Shown here: positions 23,402 to 31,443 of the stretch, piece by piece
Layout: each line of letters starts with the position of its first letter
Position numbering within the stretch: position 1 is the first letter of the stretch
NCBI RefSeq assembly: GCF_029263155.1
Contig: NZ_JAJCYB010000108.1
Coordinates: 1-35,287 of the forward strand
Source of the DNA: Pseudonocardia sp.
Lineage (GTDB): Bacteria > Actinomycetota > Actinomycetes > Mycobacteriales > Pseudonocardiaceae
DNA: 35,287 nucleotides
Direction: 5' to 3'
Made by a program: the position numbers and the translations under genes
Notes under the pieces: generated by a model
Database searches by the model: none
Told to the model about the DNA's origin: nothing
The model's input: only the letters and a program-made list of their open reading frames with translations

Positions 23402-25177
23402 GTGAACGGCAGGTTGGAAGCCAGCATCGAGGAGTGCGACGTCCTCGTCGTCGGCGGCGGGATCGGTGGGGCGCGGGCCGCGCTGCGGGCCGCGGAGCTG
23501 GGCTCGTCGGTGATCCTGGTCGAGAAGGCCGTCGTCTCCCGAGCGGGCCCGATGACTTACGTCCACAGCCAGTACGCCCCCGACCACCGGCTCGAGGGCG
23601 AGGAGATGGTCGAGTGGATGCGCGAGTTCGTCGTCGGCAGCAACTACCTGGCCGACCAGGACTGGGTGGAGCAGTACATCGCCGAGGCCTACGACCGGAT
23701 CAACGAACAGATCGTGTGGGGCGTCCCCTACACCACCCACGAGGACGGGTCGCTCAAGTACGTCACCGTTCGCGGGCACAACCTGGGCACGACGCTCGGC
23801 GTGGACGGGCGCGTCTGCATGGAGATCCTCAAGAAACGGATGAAGGCGGCGGGCGTGCGCCTCTTCGAGCGGGTGGACGTGATCGACCTGCTCACCACCG
23901 ACGGGCAACGGCCGACGACCGGTGCGGTGTGCGGCGCCGTGGGCGTCAACGTCATGACCGGTCAGCGCCACGTCTTCACCGCCGGCGCCGTCGTCCTCAA
24001 CACCGGCCCGTGGTACCCCAAGCTGCACTACGCGTTCGCCGACCACTGCAACGGCGAGGGCCACGTCGCGGCGTGGCGGGTCGGCGCCGAATTCGCAGGC
24101 ATGGAGTTCGGCCAGTTCGCGGCCTGGAGCTACTTCAACAAGTCGTTCTTCACGCCGGGCCAGGCGAAGATCCAGGGGATCGGTGGCAAGTTCTGCAACG
24201 CCGCGGGCGAGTACTTCATGGGTCGCTACGACCCGATCTGGGGTGACAAGGGGGGGCTGTTCACCATCGCGCGGGCGATCATGACCGAGATGGTGGAGGG
24301 CCGCGGCCCCTGCTACCTCGATCTGCGCCACGTGAAGCAGGCCGACCTCGACGTGCTCTACGAGGTCTCCCCGACGGTGCGGCGCGCGTTCACCGAGTTC
24401 GAGGTCGACCCCTCGACGGACCTCCTCGAGGTGACGCCGTTCATCGTGCTCGGCACGAGCAGCACGAGCGGTCCGACCATCGACCTGGACGGTGCCACCA
24501 CCGTGCCCGGGCTGTTCGCCGTGGGCTATGGGACGGCGTGCCCGCACCTCATGTCCGGGATCTCGGGCAGCGGGATCTCGAGCTTCTCCGCGGTCGCCGG
24601 ATACCGTGCAGGCACGGCGGCCGTCGCGTTCGGCCCCTCGACGACACCGGTCGCGGTGTGGGAGGAGCAGGCGCAGCAGAGCTTCGCCGAGTACTTCGCC
24701 CCGATGCGGCGCCTGCGCCAGATCCGGCCGGTCGACGTGTGGAAGGCGATCGGCGAGGCCACGGCCAACCCGACCTTCGCGCTGTTCAAGACCGAGGCGC
24801 GCATCGACGAGGCGCTGACCGAGCTGTACCGCATCCGCGACAGGATGCTCCGCTACGTCTTCGCACCGGACTACCAGGAGCTCAAGAAGGCCCACGAGGC
24901 CCGCGCCTACCTGACGCTGGCCATCATCACCTGCGAGGCGATGAAGAAGCGGACCGAGAGCCGCGGCGAGCTGTTCCGGGTGGACCACCCCTACGCCGAC
25001 AACGACGAGTGGCTCAAGTGGCTCCTCGTCCGCCGCGGCGACGGCGGCGAGCTGGACCTCGAGTTCGGCGAGCGCGACCTGCCCTTCGACAGGTGGCCGG
25101 TCCCGGCTCCGGCGGGCCGCCAACCGAGTCCCTACACCGTGCCGGAGCGGTACCGCGAGGAGGTGCGGGTTCCGTGA
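23402..25177 (+). CDS. Fumarate-reductase/AprA-like FAD flavoprotein
   Basis: This 591-residue protein has an N-terminal FAD motif (VLVVGGGIGGARAALRAAEL, residues 14-33), a central capping domain, and a C-terminal FAD segment (LFAVGYGTACPHLMSGISGS). This is the architecture of fumarate reductase, succinate dehydrogenase and adenylylsulfate reductase flavoproteins. It ends with a long helical tail (about 470-560). Its stop overlaps a 2[4Fe-4S] ferredoxin gene, so flavoprotein and iron-sulfur subunit are probably a complex, as in FrdAB or AprAB. The substrate is unknown. It may oxidise or reduce a C=C or C-O bond of a ring-fission or alicyclic intermediate. Confidence 0.8.
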   Translation: MNGRLEASIEECDVLVVGGGIGGARAALRAAELGSSVILVEKAVVSRAGPMTYVHSQYAPDHRLEGEEMVEWMREFVVGSNYLADQDWVEQYIAEAYDRINEQIVWGVPYTTHEDGSLKYVTVRGHNLGTTLGVDGRVCMEILKKRMKAAGVRLFERVDVIDLLTTDGQRPTTGAVCGAVGVNVMTGQRHVFTAGAVVLNTGPWYPKLHYAFADHCNGEGHVAAWRVGAEFAGMEFGQFAAWSYFNKSFFTPGQAKIQGIGGKFCNAAGEYFMGRYDPIWGDKGGLFTIARAIMTEMVEGRGPCYLDLRHVKQADLDVLYEVSPTVRRAFTEFEVDPSTDLLEVTPFIVLGTSSTSGPTIDLDGATTVPGLFAVGYGTACPHLMSGISGSGISSFSAVAGYRAGTAAVAFGPSTTPVAVWEEQAQQSFAEYFAPMRRLRQIRPVDVWKAIGEATANPTFALFKTEARIDEALTELYRIRDRMLRYVFAPDYQELKKAHEARAYLTLAIITCEAMKKRTESRGELFRVDHPYADNDEWLKWLLVRRGDGGELDLEFGERDLPFDRWPVPAPAGRQPSPYTVPERYREEVRVP

Positions 25178-25422
25178 TCGAGAGTATCGACGAGGCGATC
25201 TGCGACGGGTGCAACGTCTGCATCGACAGCTGCCCCACCGGAGTCATCCGGCTGGTGGAGGGCGACGAGCCGTGGACCGACACGAAGTGGCGAGCCAAGA
25301 TCGTCTACGCCAACGACTGCCACTCGTGCCGGCTCTGTGCGATCGACTGCCACGTGGACGCGATCGTCGTGAGTCACCAGCTCGTGATCCCCGAGCCGTT
25401 CCTCCCGCGGGTGGAACCGTGA
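25174..25422 (+). CDS. Ferredoxin with two [4Fe-4S] clusters
   Basis: This 82-residue protein has two CxxCxxCxxxC motifs, CDGCNVCIDSC (C10, C13, C16, C20) and CHSCRLCAIDC (C49, C52, C55, C59). The usual Pro after the last cysteine is kept in the first motif (CP) but is His in the second (CH). It differs in type from the three single-cluster ferredoxins of the island and is translationally coupled to the flavoprotein (GTGA overlap), so it is probably that enzyme's electron-transfer subunit. Confidence 0.87.
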   Translation: MIESIDEAICDGCNVCIDSCPTGVIRLVEGDEPWTDTKWRAKIVYANDCHSCRLCAIDCHVDAIVVSHQLVIPEPFLPRVEP

Positions 25423-25459
25423 GGCCCGGCAGCCGGCCGGTGGCTGGGGCGGTGGCGCC

Positions 25460-26542
25460 ATGCCCGTCGTAGCGACCGGTCAGGGGGTGCTGACGGTCTC
25501 CGCGGACGGCGCGGTCCAGCGCTGGCCCGAGCTCCCCGGACAGGTCATGGCCATGGCCGCGCACGGCGACAGCGTCGCCGTCGCGGTGCACAAGCAGGGC
25601 GTGTTCCTCGGGGAGTCCGGCGCCACTCACTGGCACGACCTCGGTGCCGGCCTCGCGCACCGCGACGTGCGCGCCCTGGCGTTCGATCCGCACTCGGGCG
25701 CCCTCTACGCGGGCACGGAGCCGGCCCACCTCCTGCGGTGGGAGAACGGGGAGTGGACCGAGTGCGGCGACCTCCTCGCACTCCCCGGAGCGAAGAGGTG
25801 GAGCTTCCCGATCCGTCCCGGCATCGGGCACGTCCGGACCATCGCCGTGCACCCGCTGGAGGCCGATGTCCTCTACGCCGGGATCGAGGTCGGCTCCCTG
25901 CTGTGCAGCAAGGACCGGGGGGAGACGTGGGAGGAGGTCGAGGGCCTCGGCCACGACATCCACCGCGTGGTCCTGCACCCCGAGGACCCGGATCGCCTGA
26001 TCGTCACGACCGGCCAGGACACGAAGCCGTACCGGGGCGGCAAGGGCGTCTACCGCAGCGCCGACCGCGGCCGGAGCTGGGAGCAGGTGAACGACGGGCT
26101 CGGCGACCGCATCTACACCGAGGACGCGATCGTGGCGCATCCCACCGACCCCGACGTGGTCTTCCTCGCGGCGGCGGACGGGATTCCGCCGAAGTGGGCC
26201 TCGATGCGCCAGCTGGCGCGGGGCGCACTCAACGGGAACGTCTACTTCCTCTCGCCCGCCAAGCTGCGCCGCCGCCGCGGTGCCGACGTGGGGTTCTTCC
26301 GCAGCGACGACGGCGGCTCGACGTGGGCGCGGCTCGGTCCCGACGACGGGCGTGGCCTGTTCGACATGGTGTGGGCGCTGGAGGGCGAGCTCACCGAAGG
26401 AGGCGGCCTGCGGCTCTACCACGGCACGACGGGCGGCGAGGTCAACGTGTCGGAGGACGAGGGCCGCACGTGGGCCCGGCTCGTCGACGGCCTCGGAGAG
26501 GTGACCCACATCGTCACCCCGGCAGCAGGAGGGCAGCGATGA
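25460..26542 (+). CDS. Asp-box (BNR/sialidase-type) beta-propeller protein
   Basis: This 360-residue protein has repeated Asp-box motifs SxDxGxTW: SKDRGETW, SADRGRSW, SDDGGSTW and SEDEGRTW. Such repeats form blades of a beta-propeller, as in sialidases, YCF48/HCF136 assembly factors and Vps10. No signal peptide is visible and the catalytic residues of sialidase are not evident, so an enzyme role is doubtful. Its location between the flavoprotein/ferredoxin pair and a Rieske oxygenase, with stop-start overlap to the latter, suggests an assembly or scaffold factor for one of those complexes (inference). Confidence 0.8.
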   Translation: MPVVATGQGVLTVSADGAVQRWPELPGQVMAMAAHGDSVAVAVHKQGVFLGESGATHWHDLGAGLAHRDVRALAFDPHSGALYAGTEPAHLLRWENGEWTECGDLLALPGAKRWSFPIRPGIGHVRTIAVHPLEADVLYAGIEVGSLLCSKDRGETWEEVEGLGHDIHRVVLHPEDPDRLIVTTGQDTKPYRGGKGVYRSADRGRSWEQVNDGLGDRIYTEDAIVAHPTDPDVVFLAAADGIPPKWASMRQLARGALNGNVYFLSPAKLRRRRGADVGFFRSDDGGSTWARLGPDDGRGLFDMVWALEGELTEGGGLRLYHGTTGGEVNVSEDEGRTWARLVDGLGEVTHIVTPAAGGQR

Positions 26543-27732
26543 ACGGCGGACGGACGTGCGAGTTCGAACGCATGCAGGGGCGCATCCGGGAGCGGTTCAC
26601 TGCCGCTGCGGACATCCCCAAGGAGGTGTTCAGCGACCCCGACGTGTACCAGGAGGAGCTCGCGAGGATCTTCTTCGGCCCGTACTGGCACCCGGTCGCG
26701 CACCGGGCGGAGCTGCCCGAGCGCAACGCGTTCCGCACCACCTGGCTCGCCGATGTCCCGCTGCTCGTCGTGCGCGGCGCCGACGACCGCGTCCGGGCGT
26801 TCGTCAACTCCTGCGCCCACCGGGGCACGCTGTTGGAGCAGCGCCGGTGCGGGGTCACGGAGCGGTTCGAGTGTCCGTACCACCGCTGGCTCTACGACAA
26901 CGACGGAACGTTCGCGGGCGCCCCCCGCCGCATGCAGTTCCGGCCGGACTTCCGCGAGGAGGACTACGGCCTGCGGGAACTGCACGTGACCGAGTCGTGG
27001 GGACTCGTCTTCGTCAGCATGGCGGAGCAGCCCCCGGACTTCGACGCCTTCCTCGGCGACGCCGCCGCGCCGCTGCGCGACTGCATGGTCGACGACGGTG
27101 ACCTGACCTTGCTCGGCTACCAGACGGTCGTGTTCCAGACCAACTGGAAGACCTACATCGACAACGACCCGTACCACGCGCCGCTGCTGCACCGCGCGTT
27201 CCAGCTGCTGAACTGGCAGGGCGGCAAGGGGAAGGTCGTGGTCACCGAGCCGTACGGCCACATGTGCATCCTGTACGACGCGCAGCCCTACGCGGACAAC
27301 GGATTCCTGGCCGATCCGAGCGTGGTGACGCCGATGGGGGACGACCGCAGGGCGCGGGTCGTGGCGCTGCGGCCGGTCACCGGGATCGTCCGGCACGTCG
27401 ACACGATCAACGTGCGGTTCGCCCGGCCGCTCGGGGTCAACCGCACCGAGGTGCGGTACACGTTCTTCGGCCACGCGAGCGACGACGAGGACTACGCCCG
27501 GCACCGCGTCCGGCAGTCGTCGAACCTGCTGGGGCCCAGCGGCTTCATCAGCATCGAGGACGCCGCGATCTACAACCGCGTCCAGGCGACGGCGCGCGAC
27601 GGCGGCCACCAGCGCTTCGTCGCCGGTGTCGGGCGACCCCTGTCGGAGTCGTCCCAGAACGACGAAGTGGCGAACACCGGCTGGTGGGCCCACTACCGGG
27701 AGGTGATGGGCTTTGCCGACCACGGACGGTGA
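26539..27732 (+). CDS. Rieske ring-hydroxylating dioxygenase, alpha subunit (divergent copy 3)
   Basis: This 397-residue large subunit has Rieske ligands C92, H94, C112 and H115. The second half reads CPYHRW instead of the usual CPYHGW. The iron site is IDNDPYHAPLLHRAF (D210, H213, H218), with SIEDAAIY for the third ligand. It is about 50 residues shorter than copies 1 and 2 and of a different branch, closer in layout to benzoate/aromatic-acid or Rieske oxygenases of small substrates. The start overlaps the propeller gene by four bases and the small-subunit gene overlaps its end by 20 bp. Confidence 0.88.
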   Translation: MNGGRTCEFERMQGRIRERFTAAADIPKEVFSDPDVYQEELARIFFGPYWHPVAHRAELPERNAFRTTWLADVPLLVVRGADDRVRAFVNSCAHRGTLLEQRRCGVTERFECPYHRWLYDNDGTFAGAPRRMQFRPDFREEDYGLRELHVTESWGLVFVSMAEQPPDFDAFLGDAAAPLRDCMVDDGDLTLLGYQTVVFQTNWKTYIDNDPYHAPLLHRAFQLLNWQGGKGKVVVTEPYGHMCILYDAQPYADNGFLADPSVVTPMGDDRRARVVALRPVTGIVRHVDTINVRFARPLGVNRTEVRYTFFGHASDDEDYARHRVRQSSNLLGPSGFISIEDAAIYNRVQATARDGGHQRFVAGVGRPLSESSQNDEVANTGWWAHYREVMGFADHGR

Positions 27733-28207
27733 ACGGCGGGCCCGTGCCGCGCACCTGGTGGACGAGCTCCTCGCGGCGTACGCGGGCGCGGTCGACGACC
27801 GCGACTTCCCGGCGTGGCTCGGGCTGTTCGCCCCGGAATGCGCCTACGGCGTGCACGCGATGGAGAACCTCCGCGAGGGCCTGCCGCTGGCGTACATGAT
27901 GGACGACCGCCGCGAACGGCTGGTCGACCGGGTGAAGATGATCGACGAGGTCTGGCAGGGCACGGTCGAGCCCTACGACACCCGGCACGTCCTCCAGCGG
28001 ACCGCGCTGCGCGAGGTCGGCGAGGACCGGTGGGAGGTGCGGTCGAACGTGATCGTGTCCTACACGGCCACCTCCGGTGAGGCCGGAATCCTGGTCAGCG
28101 GCCACTGCGAGGACCTCGTCGTCCTCGACGGTGATGTCGCCCTGTTCGAGAAGCGGATCGTGGTGCTCGACAACACCCCGCCCCGCTACCTGGTGTACCC
28201 CGTGTGA
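27713..28207 (+). CDS. Ring-hydroxylating dioxygenase, beta subunit (copy 3)
   Basis: This 164-residue small subunit has the family segments VDDRDFPAWLGLFAPECAYG, then MMDDRRERLVDRVKMI, then TRHVLQR and LFEKRIVVLDNTPP. The start is a TTG at 27713, supported by a strong GGAGGTGAT (27699-27707) five bases upstream; no ATG or GTG fits better. It overlaps the end of the alpha gene by 20 bp. It completes a third alpha/beta oxygenase, distinct from the other two pairs. Confidence 0.85.
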   Translation: MPTTDGERRARAAHLVDELLAAYAGAVDDRDFPAWLGLFAPECAYGVHAMENLREGLPLAYMMDDRRERLVDRVKMIDEVWQGTVEPYDTRHVLQRTALREVGEDRWEVRSNVIVSYTATSGEAGILVSGHCEDLVVLDGDVALFEKRIVVLDNTPPRYLVYPV

Positions 28208-28230
28208 CCACAGTGGATCGACCACTGTGG
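28208..28230. repeat. Perfect intergenic inverted repeat
   Basis: CCACAGTGG-ATCGA-CCACTGTGG forms a 9-bp stem with a 5-base loop, starting one base after the beta-subunit stop. Each arm is itself nearly palindromic. There is no T-run. It may be an RNA stability hairpin, a weak terminator, or a dimeric protein site before the SCP2 gene. Confidence 0.6.
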
Positions 28231-28249
28231 AGAAGGAGAGGAATCCCCG

Positions 28250-28648
28250 ATGAGCGCCGTAGCGTTGATGTCGTCCGAGTGGGCGCAGGCATACCGCGAT
28301 CTCTGGAACGCGACACCCGAGACCAGGGACGGTGGGAAGGAGCTGTCCATGGTGATCGAGTGGCGGGTCCAGGGTGAGGCCGGGCACGTGTCGCAGATCG
28401 AGATCAAGCAGGGGGAGGCCGTCTACGGTGGCGCGCCGATCCCGGACCGCAAGCCGGACTTCGTCCTCACCGCCACGTCCGCGGTGTGGCGGCGGGTCGC
28501 GGCAGGCGAGATCAGCGCGGCGAACGCCATCATGACGCGCAAGATCAAGTTCGTCGGGCCGGTCAAGGTCGCCATGTCCCACATGCCGGTGCTGAGCACC
28601 GGGCTCCGCCTCGTCGGCGAGGTCGACGGCCTCGTGTGGGAGGACTGA
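28250..28648 (+). CDS. SCP2-like sterol-carrier-fold protein (copy 2)
   Basis: This 132-residue protein has SCP2-like features: VIEWRVQGEAGHVSQIEIKQ, then FVLTATSAVWRRVAAGEISA, then AIMTRKIKFVGPVKVAM. SCP2 domains bind hydrophobic molecules in a tunnel. It is only distantly similar to the SCP2-like protein at 8491. As there, it adjoins Rieske oxygenase genes, so pairing of SCP2 proteins with oxygenases occurs twice in this island. AAGGAGAGG lies upstream of the ATG. Confidence 0.8.
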   Translation: MSAVALMSSEWAQAYRDLWNATPETRDGGKELSMVIEWRVQGEAGHVSQIEIKQGEAVYGGAPIPDRKPDFVLTATSAVWRRVAAGEISAANAIMTRKIKFVGPVKVAMSHMPVLSTGLRLVGEVDGLVWED

Positions 28649-28672
28649 CGTCGTGGCGTCTCGGGGGGGACC

Positions 28673-29569
28673 GTGAGGGCTTCCTCGCTCACGTCGCTCG
28701 TGGCCGGCGCCGTGGTCGGCACGGCCACGGGCGCGCTGCGGTCCGGTCGGGTGCACCGCGGACGGCCCGTACTGTGGGCCGCCGGGGCGCTCGGCGCGGC
28801 CGTGGTCGCCAACGAGCTCGCCGGTAAGCCTGCGCTGTTCCTGCGGTGGTCCTTCCTCCGGATGCTTCTCGGCCATCGACGTCTGCAGACGACCTGGCAG
28901 GTCGGCGACGGTCGGGAGGACGCACTCGTCGCGTACGTGACGCGGCACGCCCGCGCCGGCGACGTGGACGATGTCATCCGGGCCATCGACAGGTTCTGCC
29001 TCGAGCGCAGTTTCCTGATCAACGTGGGGGAGGACAAGGGCGAGATCCTGGACCGTGTCGTGCGGCGCATCCGGCCCGCAGTGCTGCTCGAGCTCGGGAC
29101 GTACTGCGGCTACAGCGCCTTACGGATGGTGCGCGCGATGCCGCCCGACGCCCGGCTCCACTCGATCGAGTTCAGCCCGGCGAACGCGCGGATCGCCCGC
29201 AGGATCCTCGAGCACGCGGGCGTCGGCGATCGCGTCACGATCGTCGTCGGGACGCTGGGCGACGGCGGTCCGACGATGGAGCGGCTGCGGACCGAGCACG
29301 GCTTCGCCGCGGGCGCGCTCGACTTCGTGTTCGTCGACCACGACAAGGACGCCTACCTCCCCGACCTGCGGCGGATCCTCGACCGGCAATGGCTGCACCC
29401 CGGCTCCGTCGTCGTGGCCGACAACGTCCGGATCCCGGGCGCGCCGGCGTACCGGCAGTTCATGCGCATGCACGAGGGCCGGCACTGGCGCACCACCGAG
29501 CACGAGGCCCACACCGAGTACCAGTCGCTCGTGAAGGACCTGGTCTTGGAGTCCGAATATCTCGGCTGA
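28673..29569 (+). CDS. Catechol O-methyltransferase-like SAM methyltransferase with hydrophobic N-terminus
   Basis: This 298-residue protein has a COMT-type core strikingly like animal COMT: FLINVGEDKGEILDRVV, the SAM site LLELGTYCGYSA (138-149), the acidic IEFSPANARIA, FVDHDKDAYLPD (Mg ligand D222) and VVADNVRIPGAP (D250, N251). COMT methylates one hydroxyl of catechols. The N-terminal ~50 residues hold two hydrophobic stretches (about 5-20 and 33-49) that could anchor it in the membrane. In an aromatic-degradation island it may divert or detoxify catechols, or methylate a pathway intermediate. GTG start 24 bp after the SCP2 gene. Confidence 0.85.
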   Translation: MRASSLTSLVAGAVVGTATGALRSGRVHRGRPVLWAAGALGAAVVANELAGKPALFLRWSFLRMLLGHRRLQTTWQVGDGREDALVAYVTRHARAGDVDDVIRAIDRFCLERSFLINVGEDKGEILDRVVRRIRPAVLLELGTYCGYSALRMVRAMPPDARLHSIEFSPANARIARRILEHAGVGDRVTIVVGTLGDGGPTMERLRTEHGFAAGALDFVFVDHDKDAYLPDLRRILDRQWLHPGSVVVADNVRIPGAPAYRQFMRMHEGRHWRTTEHEAHTEYQSLVKDLVLESEYLG

Positions 29570-29615
29570 CGGGAAGGGCGTCGGAGGATCGACGCCGGAG
29601 GAGGAGATCGGCGAC

Positions 29616-30905
29616 ATGGGCCGACGTGGCCATGCACAGGGAGCGGACACGGACCGGATCGGAACGGCGTTGGTGGAGCTGCGCCGGGGCCGGATGGTGC
29701 TCGTCGTCGACGACGAGGACCGGGAGAACGAGGGCGACCTCGTCGCGGCCGCAGAGCTGGCGACGCCCGAGACGCTCGCGTTCATGATCCGACACACGAG
29801 CGGGCTGATCTGTGTCGGCGTCGAAGGAGCGCGGGCCGACGAGCTCGACCTACCGCTCATGGTGACCGACAGCGACGACCCGCGTGGCACGGCGTTCACG
29901 GTGTCGGTGGACCTCAAGGGCGTGACGAGCACCGGGGTGTCGGCGGCCGACCGGGCCGCGACGATCCGCGCGCTGGTCGATCCGGCCACCCGGCCCGGCG
30001 ACCTGTCCCGGCCGGGCCACGTGTTCCCGCTGCGGGCCCGGGCGGGTGGCGTGCTGCGGCGGGCCGGGCACACGGAGAGCGCGGTCGATCTGTGCCGGCT
30101 CGCCGGGTTGTTCCCGGCCGGCGTGCTGTCCGAGGTGACCAACGACGACGGCACGATGGCGCGCCGCCCGGAGCTGGCGCGCTTCGCCGCCGAGCACGGG
30201 CTCGTCTCGGTCACCGTGGCCGACATCGTGCGTCACCGCCGCCGGACCGAAGCCCTGGTGCGCCGGGAGGCCTCGGGCCGCGTTCCCAGCGAGCACGGCG
30301 AGTTCACCGCGATCACCTACCGGTCGCTCGTCGACGACGGTGAGCACGTCGCCCTCGTCCTGGGTGCTGTCCACCAGGCCGGTGACGTCGGATCCGGGGA
30401 CGCCGTGCCGGTGCGCGTGCACTCGGAGTGCCTGACCGGGGACGTCTTCGGCTCCCGACGCTGCGACTGCGGCGAGCAGCTCGACGCGGCCATGACCAGG
30501 ATCGGCGAGGCCGGCCGCGGGGTGGTGGTCTACCTGCGCGGACACGAGGGTCGCGGCATCGGGTTGAGTCACAAGCTGCGCGCCTACACCCTCCAGGACG
30601 CGGGCCTGGACACCGTCGACGCCAACCTGGTCCAGGGCCTTCCGGTGGACAGCCGGGAGTACGGAGTCGGAGCGCAGATCCTGCGAGACCTCGGGATCCG
30701 GCAGATCCGGCTCATGACCAACAACCCGGCGAAGTACCGCGGCCTGGCCGGGCACGGCATCCGGATCCTCGGCCGGGAGCCGCTGGTCGTGACCCCGAAC
30801 CCCGACAACATCAGCTACCTGACCACCAAGCGCACCCGGATGGACCACGAGTTCGGTGGCGCGGTGCGGCCGTCGGCGCCGGCCGATGGCGCACACATCT
30901 CATGA
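29616..30905 (+). CDS. ribBA: Bifunctional riboflavin biosynthesis protein RibBA
   Basis: This 429-residue fusion makes both early riboflavin precursors. Residues ~10-215 are 3,4-dihydroxy-2-butanone-4-phosphate synthase (DDEDRENEGDLV, FMIRHTSGLICV, RPGHVFPL, GHTESAVDL). Residues ~220-410 are GTP cyclohydrolase II (HSECLTGDVFGSRRCDCGEQ with the zinc cysteines, GHEGRGIGL, NNPAK). Housekeeping copies usually sit with ribE/ribH; none is here. In this operon it probably raises flavin supply for the flavoproteins and flavin reductase. It ends with an ATGA overlap to the flavin reductase gene. Confidence 0.95.
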   Translation: MGRRGHAQGADTDRIGTALVELRRGRMVLVVDDEDRENEGDLVAAAELATPETLAFMIRHTSGLICVGVEGARADELDLPLMVTDSDDPRGTAFTVSVDLKGVTSTGVSAADRAATIRALVDPATRPGDLSRPGHVFPLRARAGGVLRRAGHTESAVDLCRLAGLFPAGVLSEVTNDDGTMARRPELARFAAEHGLVSVTVADIVRHRRRTEALVRREASGRVPSEHGEFTAITYRSLVDDGEHVALVLGAVHQAGDVGSGDAVPVRVHSECLTGDVFGSRRCDCGEQLDAAMTRIGEAGRGVVVYLRGHEGRGIGLSHKLRAYTLQDAGLDTVDANLVQGLPVDSREYGVGAQILRDLGIRQIRLMTNNPAKYRGLAGHGIRILGREPLVVTPNPDNISYLTTKRTRMDHEFGGAVRPSAPADGAHIS

Positions 30906-31399
30906 TTCCCGGTTCCGACGCCGCGGAGCGGGCCGGCCTGTTCCGTGAGGCGATGGCCACGTTCCCCAGCGGCGTCACGATCGTGACCACGACCGACATC
31001 ACGGGCCGCTGGTGGGGATTCACGGCGACCTCGTTCTGCTCGGTCTCGATGCAGCCGCCGCTCGTGCTGGTCTGCCTGGCCGAGACCGCCGAATGCGCGC
31101 CGGTCTTCCATGTCGCGCAGCGCTGGATCGTGCACGTCATCCATCCCGAGCACGCCGAGCTGGCCCAGCGCTTCGCGACCCGGGGCGCGGACAAGTTTGC
31201 CGACGCCGGGTTCGTCGCCGATGAGCGCGGGCTGCCGGTTCTGCCCCGGGCCTGCGTCACCCTGGACTGCACGGCGCACGCCCGATACCCGGGCGGCGAC
31301 CACGTGATCCTCGTGGGGGAGGTCGAGGGTGTCCGGATGGGCGAGGACCTGCCTGCGGTCTACTTCCGGCGGCGATTCCACCCCGTCACCACGTTCTGA
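30902..31399 (+). CDS. Flavin reductase (FMN-binding split-barrel, HpaC-like)
   Basis: This 165-residue protein matches the small-component flavin reductases of two-component monooxygenases: FREAMATFPSGVTIVTT, GFTATSFCSVSMQPPLVLVC, and the closing YFRRRFHPV. It reduces free FMN or FAD with NAD(P)H. No partner flavin monooxygenase gene is seen in the window apart from a luciferase-like fragment at 2026-2256. It is coupled to RibBA by a stop-start overlap and is the last gene of the second operon. Confidence 0.87.
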   Translation: MIPGSDAAERAGLFREAMATFPSGVTIVTTTDITGRWWGFTATSFCSVSMQPPLVLVCLAETAECAPVFHVAQRWIVHVIHPEHAELAQRFATRGADKFADAGFVADERGLPVLPRACVTLDCTAHARYPGGDHVILVGEVEGVRMGEDLPAVYFRRRFHPVTTF

Positions 31400-31443
31400 C
31401 CCGACGGGGGCGACCTGCGCGGAGCGCGCGCCCTGGGTCATGT

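Noticed and set aside
24245..25177. Possible frameshift in the flavoprotein
   Set aside because: The frame is continuous from 23402 to 25177 with FAD motifs at both ends and the expected length.
25460..26542. Sialidase or glycoside hydrolase assignment
   Set aside because: Asp-boxes are structural; no signal peptide and no clear arginine triad or nucleophile was seen.
31417..31429. GCGC hairpin after the flavin reductase as terminator
   Set aside because: Stem of only four pairs and no T-run; not supportable in such GC-rich sequence.
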